Of a stretch of DNA of 64,000 nt, positions 23,201 through 33,378 are shown in pieces. Numbering within the stretch: position 1 is the stretch's first letter; every line of letters begins with the position of its first letter. The DNA is taken from assembly GCA_023634235.1 (NCBI GenBank), contig JAMKCF010000014.1, positions 4,663,501 through 4,727,500 of the forward strand, given 5' to 3'. The stretch comes from Pisaster brevispinus (Eukaryota; Echinodermata; Asteroidea; Forcipulatida; Asteriidae). The notes below the pieces were generated by a model. It had not been told where the DNA came from. It worked only from the letters and a program-made list of their open reading frames with translations, and made no database searches. Position numbers and translations under genes: made by a program.

Positions 23201-26200
23201 GGTGAAAAGGTCAACTGGGCAACCTATTTTTCCCCACGGGAGCTGACGGACTTGGGATACAAGCCCAGAACTGATAGGCCTTTATGTACTTTATGTACTA
23301 GAGATAGTGGAGGCAACTGCCTCACCATCATGCACTGCCTTGGTATCCATTTTAATACATGTATGCCAGTAGCAATTTAAACTGCCTAGAGGTGCTCTTT
23401 GCAGAGGAGAAAAAATTAATATAGGTAGCCTGGAATTTAAAAAAAATTAAAAAGTTATTTTATTTTATTCTTTTTGGGGGGCGGGGGATCCACAAGACCT
23501 TGGGGCTAAGTAGCTCAAAATATTTACTGGACAAGAAATATTTGTATGATACAAGACCAGAATCAAAATGTGAACGAAAAATATCTTCACAGGTAAACAT
23601 CTTATCTATACCAAGAGAAGATTTAAATTATTTGCATTATGGGTAAGTATAACTTTGATGCTCGACAGAACTGAAACATTCTAACATATTATTTAGTATA
23701 AAATTTACTATTCAATTGCAAACACACAATCGTCAGCTTTGTTTGGCCCAACGCTAAAATTACAGGCCTTGGGCCCATGGGCAATTAATTTTGGGCCCTG
23801 CTTGCCCCAACAACAATGAGCTATTAGGCCTGCATGCCCAGCCAAACCATCTGTAACTATGGAACTGAATCGGAGCCATCGGTTCATCTCCTGGAACACT
23901 GCTCAGCAAATTTCTTTGTTTTAAGCAAAAAATGAGTGGGGCACCAGCCGCAACAATGTAAACTTTATTGAATTTTAGCTGGTACGCTGCTTCTACTTTA
24001 GTAAATTTATTTAGTTTTAAAGCAAAACAAGAATTGGGCACCAGTTGCAACAATGTAAACTTAATATATTTTTGGCTGGTAACCTGTTTCTGCACAGCAG
24101 TAGTTTGTTTTTTTTGGTGTTATTTTTTGGTGTTTTTTTTTTTTTTTGGGGGGGGCATGTTTTTGCGCTTACAGGCTTCATGAAAATGGGCCCACAAAAC
24201 TGCCTCTGCTGCAAGAAACCCTCGCTGTACAGAACTCGCCCCAGTAGTAAACAACAAGGCGCAAGTATGCAATCCATCCAATAATTGTTGAACTTGATTT
24301 AAACTCAATGTGTGGACTCAATAAGAAGATGAATTCCATCAACAAACTATCTTTTACCGGGACGAACCGTCTGAGCATCTCATCTATGACTCCATACCGT
24401 ATCTACAGGTGCACAAACCCATAAACAATCTATAAAATATGTATCCATGGTAAACAGCTTGTTCCATCCTTACATGATTTTACAAGAAGACTTCTGGGTT
24501 TTACATTGTACAATCCAGACAATTTATCTGACATCAGTATAGCAAAAGTACAGTATGTCACTAAAATTGACACCATGTAATCATGGGCGATGGAACTGTG
24601 AAGGGGAGGAAGCGCATTGTCCCCACAAGGTAACTTTTTTTTCTCCACAGGTCCCCAACTTTCTACTGAGCTATTTAAACATTTTACTTAACAAATGATA
24701 CATGTAGGAAGAGGGCATATTTTTGGTACACAGAAGTGATACATGTATTTTGTCATTCTCCAGTCCCCACCTGACATTTAGTTTTAAGAGTCAGCCACTG
24801 CCGTGTGTAACATGGATTATTTAAAATGGATGCCCGTACTTTGGACCCCCCCCCCCTCCCCAGCCTTACCCCAAGAAGTACATTGCAAGAGATGCCAAGT
24901 GTGGATGTACACTAGACAGAACCAAGAGTTCACCAGCTGACTTTAGACAACATTTTAGGCAATTGTTTTGACAAAAAAACAAAGTTGATTGATAGCTAAG
25001 CTCAACTGTATGGTTGGAGTCAGGACAGATTATGAATGCACTTTTAAAGCAACTTCCACACATGTCTGGTGATATGACTACAGAACCACAAGCTCTCAAC
25101 TCATTTATTCCAATAGCTTTAGAAGAAATCTCTGCACGCTTTCATACTTTCTTTGAATCAAGATAAAGTACACCATGCAGTCGTCTGGATTTTCCTCCCA
25201 TTCAAATTGAAAGTTCACTCAATCCAAACCTGGACGGGAAATATAGTCTGGTACCTTTTTGGTATTACAATCATCTTAATTCATTCATATTGTGACAGGC
25301 AGGAGGACATGACCAAGATGGTGCCAACAAGATAAAAGTCCATATTAGAGTGAAAACTACTCCTGCCTATAAACGAACCCAGCAAACCCTACATGTCCCC
25401 ACGGAGCGCGTCACAAACAGTACCAAAAAGCACAATACTAATAGGTCTTTTACCTCTAAAAGAGTCAAAAGGTCCCATGGCCTTCACACGTTAAAGCAAC
25501 ATGCCTGCATTTGCCCAGGGTCTGTCAACTAACAAGACTGATGAACACGGTAGGAATTCCAGCACCCTATTCTTAATTCTTATACTGCAGTCGCCAAAAA
25601 AGAGCAATCTAAGATTAAAAGAGATCGATGTAACCAATGAAAGCCTCCAGGTACTGTAACGCAGGATTCACTGTCGAACAATCATTGAGGGACCGTCTGT
25701 ATATTTTTGCAAGTGGATTTGAAGTAACTTCTGCAAATGAAAAACCAGGGCCCAATTTCAGAGAGCTGCTTAAGCAGCAAATATTGCTTAACAATTTCCT
25801 GCTAAGCAGAAATGAGCAGGATACCAGTCATAAATTGTACTTGTGGTATGCTAGTTTGGCTGGTAACCTTATTCTGGTGAGCATAATTTTGGTGTGCTAA
25901 GCTTCTTTTTGTGCTTTTAAGCACCTCTATGAAATTGGGCCCAGGGGCTTTTGAACTTATCAACTTTCAGCAAGGATGAGATTTGATGACTTTGAAAAAT
26001 CCTGAAACTGGCTCTCATCATGCCTGAGTTTCCCCTTTGTTCTAGACCCGAAACCTCCCAGATGTTACAATTCAGGAGGTTTACAGACTCTGTGCATCAC
26101 CAGAAATACAAAACAACAGGTTTGGACACAATGTGGACTATTTCTCTCTCCTTTCTCTCTTCTTTCTTTGGTGGCTGCTTCAGTTCAGTTCTTTCAAGAA

Positions 26201-29200
26201 AACTCAATGGCTTAAGGACATTTTGAAATTTTGAAATCAGGAAAAATCCTGGAAAATCTCATTTCTGTATTAAGAAGATACAACTGCAGCTCTACAATAA
26301 TTGAATAAACAAAGTATTCTTGGTAGGACCTTTCTTTACGGTCACGTGAGAATTCCTTCAGCTAAACCCATGCACTCCAAGTGCATTTTATAATGAATAA
26401 TGGCAGACTTGTGCATGGCTCAGACAACAGCTGAAGTCACAGTCGAGGTCATGCAGGGGTCGTACACAGTGTCAAAGGTCAGGCATGCCTTTATGATTTA
26501 GTTAGAATTCAGGGGGTAACAGGGGAGTACAATCAGCTCGCCTTGAACATACTTAAAGCCTTTTTGATTGTTTCGATCTGACAAGAGAAATTTCTACAAA
26601 TCATTCTTTAGGGTTTAATTTATAGGTTTTTCATGTGTTATAAAACACTTGTATTCACTTGACAGTAAAAAAGAACAACTATAAGATCTCAAAAAAATAA
26701 ATGGAAATTGTAACATTATTGTAGTTTCATACTTGTACATTGTAGGTAGCTAAACACGTAACTCTGCAAAACACACAATACAATCTAAGATAAAAACATC
26801 ATCAAGCCTTCTAGGCATCCTGTTAAATTAAGTTTTAAAAATGCAACCAGGGGATTGGAATCTGTTGATTGTGAAGTTCAATTCAGTTCAGTTTATCACC
26901 ACTCATTCAATTTGCTTTTATAATATGAATAATGATATGATAATGATTAAATATAGGGAGTCATCGTTTTGGTTTTTTTTTAAACGCAATGTTGATTTAT
27001 AGGCCAAATAATTTAAAAAGATACATGTACAATCAAAGTCACCTGTGAAAGTTTCAGCTGAATACAGTGTCTACTCATTGAGTAATTTTGCAGGATGCTC
27101 ACTACCATTACTGTCTTTATAACAAAATAACAAGAAGACTTTCCCATAAAAATCACACAGTTTGACCTTGGAGCCCCTCTTACTCAACTCTTGGCCCTTA
27201 TTAATTTTATGGCATGATATGGTATGCTCAGTTTTGACCCATTTACAGCACCTTGTAAACTATAAGGTTTAACAAGATGATGGGGTGCATTCTGCTGCCT
27301 ACTATGCCAGAAACACTGGGGGGAAACCCCCGTCTCTTAGCGATAGTTGTAACTGGGTTCTTTTACCTGCATTATACAAAATACACAGGACCTACAGCTT
27401 CACTGCCCATCCGTAAGACAAAGAAATAATGAATTTAGTGTCTTGCTTTAAAACAAAAAAGAGACCCAAGTGTCCACACGGGGACTTGAATTATAGTAAA
27501 AAATAACACTGGGTTCTTGTATGATGCATTATCATACGTATCATCATACGTATCAAAGCGCTCATTTGGATATAAGCAGAGCTATGTTTTGAATTATGAG
27601 ACAAATTTATGTAGCATCTTCTGATGGTTTGCAAGGTGCTGCAGCGCATTCAGCAGCCACTGCCAGAAACACCAGGGCCAACCCCTTCTCTTTAACTGGA
27701 TTCTTGGAACTTGAACCCACACTCTGCTGATCAGAAACACAAGATCTTGAGTCTTGTGCACTAGACTGCTCAATCACAACATGCAAACGCATTACAAGGG
27801 TAAGGGTTCTGTACAGCCATCTCAAACAGCTTGTCAGTAATGTAATCTCTCAATCATGGTCAAACAAAAGTTAATGACTGCTTGGGGCAAGTTCTTGGAA
27901 GCCATTTGCAGTGACCTCAAGACCTTGAGTGATACAAAGGGGAAAAAAAATAAACCCACGGCAGATGTTTAATCTGAAATCAATACAAGGCCAGACACTC
28001 ACAAATGATTAAATGAAGCCAAATATTTATCCTTGCCAAGTGAATAAATAACGTTATGCAGCTTTGATCTGTGTAATTTTTTCATCACACAAACAAAATA
28101 AATAAATAAAATTCAAAAAATAAAATAAAGTAAAATAAATAAACACAAGTCATTACCAGGGCTCCAATTTAGGGCGGAGATCCACAAGACCGCAGGGCTT
28201 GTAGCTCGAAAAGTTTACCGGACCATTTTTGTTTTTTAAGTGAGAAAAAACAAATAAAAACAAATTTGAACAAGCATTAAGAGAAGATTTATTTTATTTA
28301 TTTCTTCAATACTCGACAAAATTGAAAGAGATTTATCAGACTGAAAGTCAACATTTAAACAAAAACACTTGAGACCGCCGGACTTGTTCAGTCATGAGGT
28401 TACTGGCCCGATGCTAAAATCACTGGCCTTGGTCCAGCGGTCCAGTGTAAAATTTGAGCCCTAATTACAAAAGTATGACCCTACCTTCAGGTCAATCAAG
28501 TATGCATGTCATCTTAGTTGTAAACTGTTTTAAAAAGCTTAGGACTACAGTACTTTCTATACATGTATCTGTTTCTTTATTAAACCACATTAATGCATGC
28601 ATTGTGACTTGGTTTTTTTTATTGATCTTCTGAAAGTGCACTTAAAAAAGGTATTTGTGTTAAAATAAATATTAGCAACCCTTTTATTGACCGCTTGTAA
28701 AAAAATAATAAAATCAGATTCTAACAAATTTTTGAACTTTGTAGATACTCTCTGGGATGATTGTGAGTTTGTACAGGTGTGCTCGCCTAAATTGTTTACT
28801 TTCTGTTTGTCTGGAACTGTTTGTACATAAGTGGCCTATTGTTCTTGGTCATTGTACGTATACTTTTTTTTCTCTTGCTTGCAAGGTTCTCCTCAAGGGT
28901 TTTTCAAAACTCTGGGGCATTCTGGAAACCAAATTTTGATAAGTTTTACCTAAGCACGCTGAATTGAAACCAGGTCCTTGGAATGTTTCAGAAAATCTAG
29001 CTGTTAAATTATTTCAGCCTGTAAGTACACCTGAGAGTTATTATGGAGAGTAACGAGGTTTGGATCGGCAGATGGTTATTTTTGTTATGCAATCAAAGCA
29101 AATAAACGTCACATCAGTAATTCAATTCCTGCTGTGAATAAAAGTCTGTTTTTTCCCCATTTTTTTTAAATCCACTTTACACTGTAAATGGCTTTCTAGT

Positions 29201-31855
29201 CCTGTGATATTTTATACACTTCTTTACAAATATTTAAACTTTACCATTCCATGGTTCTCTCCAGGGTTTTTTCAAAACTGTGGGGCTTTCTGGACCCAAA
29301 TTGTTTTATGTTTGGCCGAAGCATGCTAAATTGAAACAACATTTTCGGAATGTTTTCTACTTGGTGTTTAACTTGGTTTTAAAAGTCCTACTGTGCAATC
29401 TGGAGCATAATTTATGGTTTTCTCTCAATGTTTTTTTTGTTTTGCGTATCGGCCGAAATATGCGCGTATCGGCACGCCATTCGCTCATATCGGCCCGATA
29501 CGCAAGCTTGTGCATGGGGAGAACCCTGCATTCCAAATGATTATAACCAACTGCCACCAAGTGAAGGATTCAGAAGGACGGGGGCAGGAGGCCCGAGCAA
29601 CAGGTGCTTACCATAGGGTTAGGCATACTAATCCTATCAAAGTCCAAACAATTTGGTGTGGAGTGGCATGCATGTAGGAGAGACCATATTGGAGGAACTA
29701 GGCCACATGCTAGCCAAACTGCCTGATCTCTCTTTCTCTATTTGCCAGTCATATTTTGAATGTTGTAATTCCTATTGACTAATTTTTGTTTATTTAAGTG
29801 TCATTAAATGAATCAAAAAAGTTTTAAGGAAATACTGTTTTTTTTCCTCACTCCTTCAACAAGGTTAAGGAGTGCGGATGAAGTCCACTCACACCCCTTA
29901 AAAAAAGATCCCAGATTCTCCTTAAAGTCCAGGATCGGTAAGGATAAAAAACATCAATTTTAGTCTGAAAGCTTACTGATTATGAAGTTCATACTAGAAC
30001 AATTTTTTTCTTTGAAATATTTCCCTCGTAATGAAGTCATCTTCAAGAAACTAGAACCTGAAAACTTTTAAAAACCCAATTTTAAAGCTGACTTTGGTTG
30101 GTAAAATCCAAAATTAAGGAAAATTGTGTTCACATGCTGAAAATTGTGCATGTTTTAATTTTTTAAACTAATTTCTCCCGACTCACTCAACAGAACAAGC
30201 CCAAATTTGTATAGGTTTGTTATTTTACACTGTTGTTCACACAGAAAATGATCACTGTCTGCAACTATTTTGGCAGCTCGTCCAATCCCGTACCTTTAAG
30301 TACAAAATGTCCTTGTTATTATTTAACTTCAGAGTAAATTGTTTTCTCACAGGAGCAGTAGGCCTAAGTAATCAAGATGATTTTTCTCAATCAACTAGAT
30401 ATTAAATTGATTAGGCCCTCTGGATGTGAGCTGACACAAACATTCCTACTAATGAGCTACTAGTAATAACTGCACTGCATCCACCATCAAACTGACCCTG
30501 GGATTGGGGGGGGGGGAGAAAGAGAAAATTCCATTCCTCAAGAGACAGAGAGAGAGAGAGGGAGTCCGATGTCTTCCCAGACTGAGGAGTGCTGGAATTC
30601 ATGGAATTTGGTGAGGGCCGAGGGATGGATGATCCAGGCAGAGGAGGGGATCCCATCTTGACAGCTCAAGACAGCTTGTGGGTTGTTACATCAAGTAAAG
30701 AGGGCATCTTGGTAACTGTGGGCAACCAGTCCAGAGCCCCAGCAGTTCCGACCAAACACTTGGGGAATGTTGGGGGGGGGGGGGTGGGATTCGATCTGTC
30801 TTGACAACTTCTGTGTGAAGTAAACCCACACTGACTGTATGTCATTTAAACGACATCTTCAATTAGATTATCATGTGATGTGAAACTTTATCTTGTCTTA
30901 CATTATCTTTCACAGTTACCGATGTGGTGCGTCGCTTCAGGCTTTTTTTGAGTTTCTTGTTCATGATGTTAGTCAAGCTCTGTAGTCTTTTGTAAAATCT
31001 TAATCTCTAATTATCAGCATCTTGTGTAGTGAGTACACATTTTGCCCTTCCAAATTTGACCTAGGGGCTAAGATAAACATCTGATGTATCTGAACATTTG
31101 GGTGTTGAGTTACCATTCATGGCTGATGGTTTCGGCAAAAATGAGAACCTCTCAGACCTCGGTTCAATTCCCAGACCAGAACCTTGCATGTGGATTTGGT
31201 TTTCAGTCTCTACCTGACTGCATGGCCGAGTTTTTCCTAAAAGCGAGTTTCCTCCAACATCTAAAACTTAAATTTCTTCAATGTCTTCTTTAATTCAAGG
31301 TATGTATTGATTGTGTTACACATAAATTAGCGCAGCGCGTAAGCTTGCGCGCCATCCACATGTTTAAACACTTCTCAACATGTTCATATCGCACATTTAA
31401 ACATGGCCACTTGACCTCCTCTCGACCAATCAGAATGAGCCGTTGAATGGATTAAACACTCCGGGGTATTTACGAATAGTTCAGCCTTCGAGAAAGACTT
31501 TGCTACTAATTTGTGCCGAAATTAGGGTCGAAATTTCAGGCCACTAACTATTTTTTGCACTTACACACAACACAGGTCCTTTTGTTTGGTAAGCAGTTTG
31601 CAACAGCTAATTCTATTTTCTTAATTAATAATAAATTAAACCTCCATGATAATTAATACTTGACAGAAAAGTTGTAATTCAGAATCAAACTTTTAACTTT
31701 TAATGTGTATACTTACCAACTGTAGACAACATTTGTAGATCGTCCAGTTTATACTTCCGTTCACCCGGGGTATCGGGCGGGGGAAGGTCTTTCAACTTCC
31801 CAGACGAGCCAGTCCGTTTTAGGGTCTTGCCCTTGGCGATTCTGGAAGATGCCAT
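14066..31855 (-). CDS. PRKX: PRKX-like cAMP-dependent-type protein kinase, 5' part of gene (two coding exons)
   Basis: An AGC-family serine/threonine kinase of the PKA/PRKX group, which transfers phosphate from ATP to protein substrates and in known members is controlled by cAMP regulatory subunits. Exon 1 (31717-31855) gives a basic N-terminus ending KYKLDDLQMLSTV. Exon 2 (14066-14234) continues GTGTFGRV (glycine loop), MALK (ATP-anchoring lysine) and a helix C with SEKAIL and HPFIVN. The phase-1 junction restores LSTVGTGTFGRV, very close to vertebrate PRKX. The 102 codons seen are under a third of a normal 350-360 aa kinase. Catalytic-loop (RDLKPEN) and DFG exons were looked for on the minus strand at 1-14065 and not seen, so they probably lie left of the window. 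Another PKA-catalytic paralogue is possible, but the LSTVGTGTFGRV context favours PRKX. Coordinates span only the exons found. Confidence 0.8.
14300..14465 (-). mobile_element. Family A SINE fragment
   Basis: Inverted module: GAACCTGCGGCCTCTGAAC, GACCAACTGAGCTATCCAGCC, followed by ATGTTGGCGGTC and GACTGGCACCCTAAACAAAG. Ends about 15 bases before the CAGGG-ended element at 14482. Confidence 0.6.
14482..14792. mobile_element. CAGGG-ended DNA element with 12-bp TIRs and 6-bp target duplication
   Basis: Begins CAGGGATGTGAT and ends with its exact complement, flanked by direct TTCATA repeats (14476-14481, 14793-14798). The ends resemble hAT-type elements, but the duplication is shorter than the usual 8 bp. 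It shares an internal block (GGTTTTAAAAG...CCTACT...CAATCTGG) with the element at 29250-29528. It is non-coding, with a poly-G/A centre. Confidence 0.7.
14970..15119. mobile_element. FB1 fold-back repeat
   Basis: Left GGGCCCAAT; core GATACCAGCCGCAGATTGTACATG and TTATTCTGGTAAGCATAATT; right end CTCTATGAAATTGTGCCC. About 40 bases shorter than the 263-455 copy. Confidence 0.7.
15530..15800. repeat. Dispersed repeat (AATTAGCTGTTGCAAACTGC type), palindromic right half
   Basis: AAAATTAGCTGTTGCAAACTGC, CTTACCGACCAAAAGGACC, AATAGTTAATGAGCTGACC, CGACCCTAG; then AGCCTTCAAGAAAGACTCTGC and GCCATTAACT inverted. Copies at 31455-31625 (inverted) and 50735-50890. Confidence 0.55.
15925..16035. mobile_element. 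FB2-type repeat fragment
   Basis: ATTTCACAAAGCACTAAGATTC, TTAAGTTGAGTTGTCAATATTA and TTGTATTGTGACATCACAC match the second unit at 61100-61205 in reverse; one end is lost. Confidence 0.55.
16425..16622 (-). mobile_element. Family C SINE, well-preserved tRNA-like head
   Basis: On the minus strand: CTTGGCCGAGTGGTTAAGAG, ATCGGACTCAAGCTCTGG, GTGTGGGTTCGAGTCCC. The D-arm, anticodon (CAA) and T-arm blocks line up with tRNA-Leu, including a long variable region. The body continues with CATAATTGCTTTGTCC. Confidence 0.65.
16625..16772. mobile_element. FB1 fold-back repeat, partial
   Basis: Contains ACCAGTCACTGGTACATG, GGCTGGTTACC, TCTGGTAAGCATAATTTTG and GCAGCTCTTTGAAATTGGG. The left end is lost against the adjoining SINE. 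Confidence 0.6.
17130..17390 (-). mobile_element. tRNA-derived SINE, family B
   Basis: On the minus strand: tRNA-like head GTTAGACTGCAGGATTTGC, GGTTGTGGGTTCGAATCC, then a body with GATTTCACAATGACTAG, CTAGTTACTGAATCAC and TTGGCTGTTGCCAGCTTGG. The CCTGCGATTGCAAAT part of the head is duplicated. A matching copy lies at 55685-55960. Confidence 0.65.
17395..17650. repeat. FB4 repeat copy
   Basis: Inverted relative to 8465: GGACCAGCTTAGCTTGTCATTTC, CAGCTTTTTCACTGGTC, then GACTGGTCCTCATG and GCATTTGGCTGGCG. Confidence 0.55.
18608..18640. repeat. (AC)n microsatellite
   Basis: About eleven AC units within the first kinase intron. Confidence 0.85.
19300..19430 (-). mobile_element. Family A SINE fragment
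   Basis: GGGTTGAACAAAGACAAATTG, GGAACCTGCCATCTCC, GCTATACCAACTGAGCCATC, AGTGTTGGCAAATGAC: the inverted module of family A. Confidence 0.55.
19560..19675 (-). mobile_element. Family C SINE fragment (head)
   Basis: GACCGAGACTCGAACCCACAC, CCGGTCAGAAACACCCGGGC, TTGAGCCCCTTCG, CTCGGCCACGACC, the inverted Leu-type head. Confidence 0.55.
21115..21540 (+). repeat. LINE 3'-end repeat
   Basis: GCATCTCTTTGGAACTCCTTGC, GCATGTTTCCCTCCATCC, GTCCAGACTGTTC correspond to the SLWNSLP...CFPPS...LDCF end of a LINE ORF, followed by a short 3' tail ending AATAAATAAA. Copies at 50290-50650 and, inverted, 63225-63420. Confidence 0.6.
21905..22095. repeat. FB4 repeat copy
   Basis: CCAAATGCCAGTTAAAACAACC, GAGGACCAGTCTTAATTCTC, AGCTGGCTAGTTCAG, GACAAGCTAACTGGCCCTG; same order as 8465 and shorter. 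Confidence 0.55.
22393..22886. mobile_element. MITE-like element with GTTCAGACA...TACTAAAGT inverted ends
   Basis: The left end GTTCAGACACACTACTAAAGT and right end ACTTTAGTACGCTGTCTGAAC are inverted with a few mismatches. The inside carries many GGTTTAAC/GTTAAACC blocks and internal GTGTGTCTGAACGC copies, so it can fold at several levels. No coding capacity. About 490 bases, more CpG-rich than the flanks. Confidence 0.65.
23425..23805. repeat. Related copy of the 28165-28465 element
   Basis: GGGGGATCCACAAGACCTTGGGG, TAGCTCAAAATATTTACTGGAC, later GCCCAACGCTAAAATTACAGGCC and AATTTTGGGCCC, in the same order as the other copy. Confidence 0.55.
23895..24193. mobile_element. FB1-type repeat array (three degenerate cores)
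   Basis: GGGGCACCAGCCGCAACAATGTAAAC and GGGCACCAGTTGCAACAATGTAAAC repeat about 110 bases apart, with GGCTGGTAACCTG and a right end CTTCATGAAAATGGGCCC. It suggests internal tandem growth of an FB1 core. Confidence 0.5.
25748..25942. mobile_element. FB1 fold-back repeat, well preserved
   Basis: GGGCCCAATTTCAGAGAGC to CTCTATGAAATTGGGCCC, 195 bases, same core and length as 263-455. CAG lies outside on both sides, a possible three-base target duplication. Confidence 0.8.
27235..27785 (-). mobile_element. Family C SINE sequence, two fragments
   Basis: Body at 27270-27500 (CTCTTAGCGATAGTTG, TGGGTTCTTTTACCTGC, ACACAGGACCTACAGC) and a second copy with head at 27600-27780 (TTGAACCCACACTCTGCTG, AAGATCTTGAGTCTTGTGC). 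Confidence 0.5.
28165..28465. repeat. Element with GGGCTCCAATTT / AAATTTGAGCCC inverted ends
   Basis: AGGGCTCCAATTTAGGGCGG at the left and GTGTAAAATTTGAGCCCT at the right; inside GATCCACAAGACC and TGGCCCGATGCTAAAATCACTGG. A related copy spans about 23425-23805, and a fragment lies at 12545-12640. Confidence 0.6.
28880..29000. repeat. Partial copy of the 29250-29528 element
   Basis: GGTTCTCCTCAAGGGTTTTTC, AAAACTCTGGGGC, AGCACGCTGAATTGAAAC and GGAATGTTT follow the same order as in the 29250 element; the right half is missing. Confidence 0.6.
29250..29528. mobile_element. Related CAGGG-type element with 5-bp target duplication
   Basis: The right end GGGGAGAACCCTG is inverted relative to the left end CATGGTTCTCTCC, and CATTC flanks both sides (29245-29249, 29529-29533). 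It shares an internal segment with 14482-14792. Another partial copy lies at 28880-29000 (GGTTCTCCTCAAGGGTTTTTC). Confidence 0.6.
31455..31625. repeat. Copy of the AATTAGCTGTTGCAAACTGC repeat next to PRKX-like exon 1
   Basis: GCCTTCGAGAAAGACTTTGC, TTAGGGTCGAAATTTCAGGC, GGTCCTTTTGTTTGGTAAGC, AGTTTGCAACAGCTAATTC. It ends about 90 bases downstream of the exon 1 donor, inside intron 1. Confidence 0.55.
31717..31855 (-). CDS. PRKX: PRKX-like kinase coding exon 1
   Basis: 46 codons plus one base. The chosen ATG (31855-31853) has G at -3 and +4. An out-of-frame ATG ten bases upstream (31865) opens a short overlapping ORF in weaker context. The segment is basic and proline-containing (GKTLKRTGSSGKLKDLPPPD) before the kinase domain begins at YKLDDLQ. 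The donor is G|GTAAGT on the minus strand (31716-31711). The head-to-head neighbour HMGCL starts 2.3 kb away. Confidence 0.82.
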
Positions 31856-32790
31856 CGCCAACCATAAAATAAAAAGAATATTTTAAATAAATGTTCACTA
31901 GTAAGTAGTAGTAAAACACTTCACTTCGTTGTCAGAGCAACCGATCTTTCATCTGATCCAATGTCCTCGCCAAACGCTCACGGCAAAACGAGGCGAGCGA
32001 TTCTGTTTATCCTGGAACGAAACAAAAACATCCACTCCAACCGGACGGTGAAGTTTCGGTGGCAATTTACGGGTGCAAGGATAGCTGCTTGTGGCGGTGC
32101 GATGTCTTTCGAGCACGGGACATTTTCGGAGTTGCTACTCACTTGCAGGTGTGTTCAACCAACTTCCCGGTTCTATTTCTAAATCCAATCTGCGGAATAT
32201 CGCGGCAGAAGTTGACTCTTATTCTTAATCAGCTGACGAGGTTGCATTACTTTATGACATTGTTGGGGAGATCTCTTCGCAAATCTGTACGAAATCGCAG
32301 ACTACATCCGCAAGGCGAGATTGCTTCTCTCTCGACAAGCAGCCGGCGGGTATTTTCAGGGGCAAAAGATGTTATGCATTCAACACGTTAATTCTTCTTC
32401 AGCTGATCATCGATCGTCAATATAAATGCATTAATGCGTGAGGGGCATGGTGGGTGACTAGAAATAAACTTGACCCAGTCAACTGAGTAAATTACTGCCA
32501 AATTGAAATAAAGTTATAACACAAAATACTTTTCAAGTACATCGCTCCAACAAATTTTGTTTAAATGATTTTAGACTTTGGGCAATTGAACTACTTTAGA
32601 GACAAGTATAATCATTATAATAATTATGATTAAAACAACAAACTATTTCGTACTTTGATGAAAGACTTCAATCTAGTTTAAAAGTTGAGGCCCACGCGCG
32701 CACATGCTCGAGCTATGGCGCCCTCTCGTGTATTTTCAAATCTCAACTTTGAGGTTTTGGAAACTTCCGTTTGGACTTTGAGAGATGCCC

Positions 32791-32985
32791 GGCCCACTGA
32801 TCTCTATCAGTGGCCCGGCCGCGAATTTTTTTTTTCCCTGAACCTTTCGGGCAGAGTATGTGGAGTCTAAGCCAATCAGAGCGAGAACGTGACATGATAC
32901 CGCTTTCTGATTAGTCAATGGCCCACGTACAAATGTACACTGTACTGCCCGAAAGGTTCAGGGAAAAAAAATTCGCGGCCCGGCC
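32791..32985. repeat. Fold-back element with about 42-bp arms
   Basis: The left arm (32812-32854, GCGAATTT...CCCTGAACCTTTCGGGCAG) is repeated in reverse complement at 32945-32985 almost perfectly, with a 90-base centre. A smaller hairpin (GGCC...CACTGAT/ATCAGTGGCC) abuts the left arm at 32791-32815. No coding capacity. Probably a MITE; such a long arm could extrude as a cruciform near the promoters. Confidence 0.75.
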
Positions 32986-33003
32986 TCGCCTCGCCCAAAC
33001 ATC

Positions 33004-33011
33004 TGACGTCA
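33004..33011. promoter_or_regulatory. Perfect CRE (TGACGTCA) between the divergent genes
   Basis: A full palindromic cAMP-response element about 1.15 kb from both the PRKX-like ATG and the HMGCL ATG. CREB/ATF binding is known for this motif; use by either gene is inference, and a single 8-mer can occur by chance. Confidence 0.35.
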
Positions 33012-33348
33012 CACTTCGAGGCTCGTGAATAACGGAAGATACCTGACTGGATGTTGCCAGATGACCTAGCGTTCATTTCACACGGAGACTTGCTGTCAAT
33101 TCACATGTACAATTCACGTTACATAGTGAATATAACAACACTACATGATGTACACAACATTATGCACACTTATGCACACGCTGCGAGCGTTGCAGATGAT
33201 CGAAAGTGCAAGCTAACAAACTACATCACCTCGTAACCTCGACACAATCATGACACAGATTATGGCAAGCTTACGTCACAGCACGTTTCATCCAATGAAA
33301 TCATAACATACAACCATCCAATGAAATCATTGGGCCCTAAGACCATTA

Positions 33349-33378
33349 CCTGTCTTTATCCTTTCGGATAAAGACAGG
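33349..33378. repeat. Perfect 13-bp stem, 4-base loop hairpin
   Basis: CCTGTCTTTATCC, loop TTTC, then the exact reverse complement. It is preceded at 33289-33330 by two copies of CATCCAATGAAATCAT. It could be a terminator-like RNA hairpin or the remains of a MITE end. Confidence 0.6.

Larger units (their letters stand above)
14235..31716 (-). other. PRKX: 17.5-kb first intron of the PRKX-like gene
   Basis: Bounded by G|GTAAGT (31716) and CTTGTCAG (14235) on the minus strand. It contains the repeats listed separately. Stretches 18000-19290, 19690-21110 and 25950-27230 show only AT-rich DNA, short A/T or G runs and a duplicated TCACCTGTGAAAGTTT segment (20246 and 27040). No second gene was recognised inside. 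Confidence 0.6.

Noticed and set aside
31961..32391. Two ORFs upstream of the kinase start
   Set aside because: No recognisable domain; CpG-rich promoter or 5' UTR sequence is the simpler reading.
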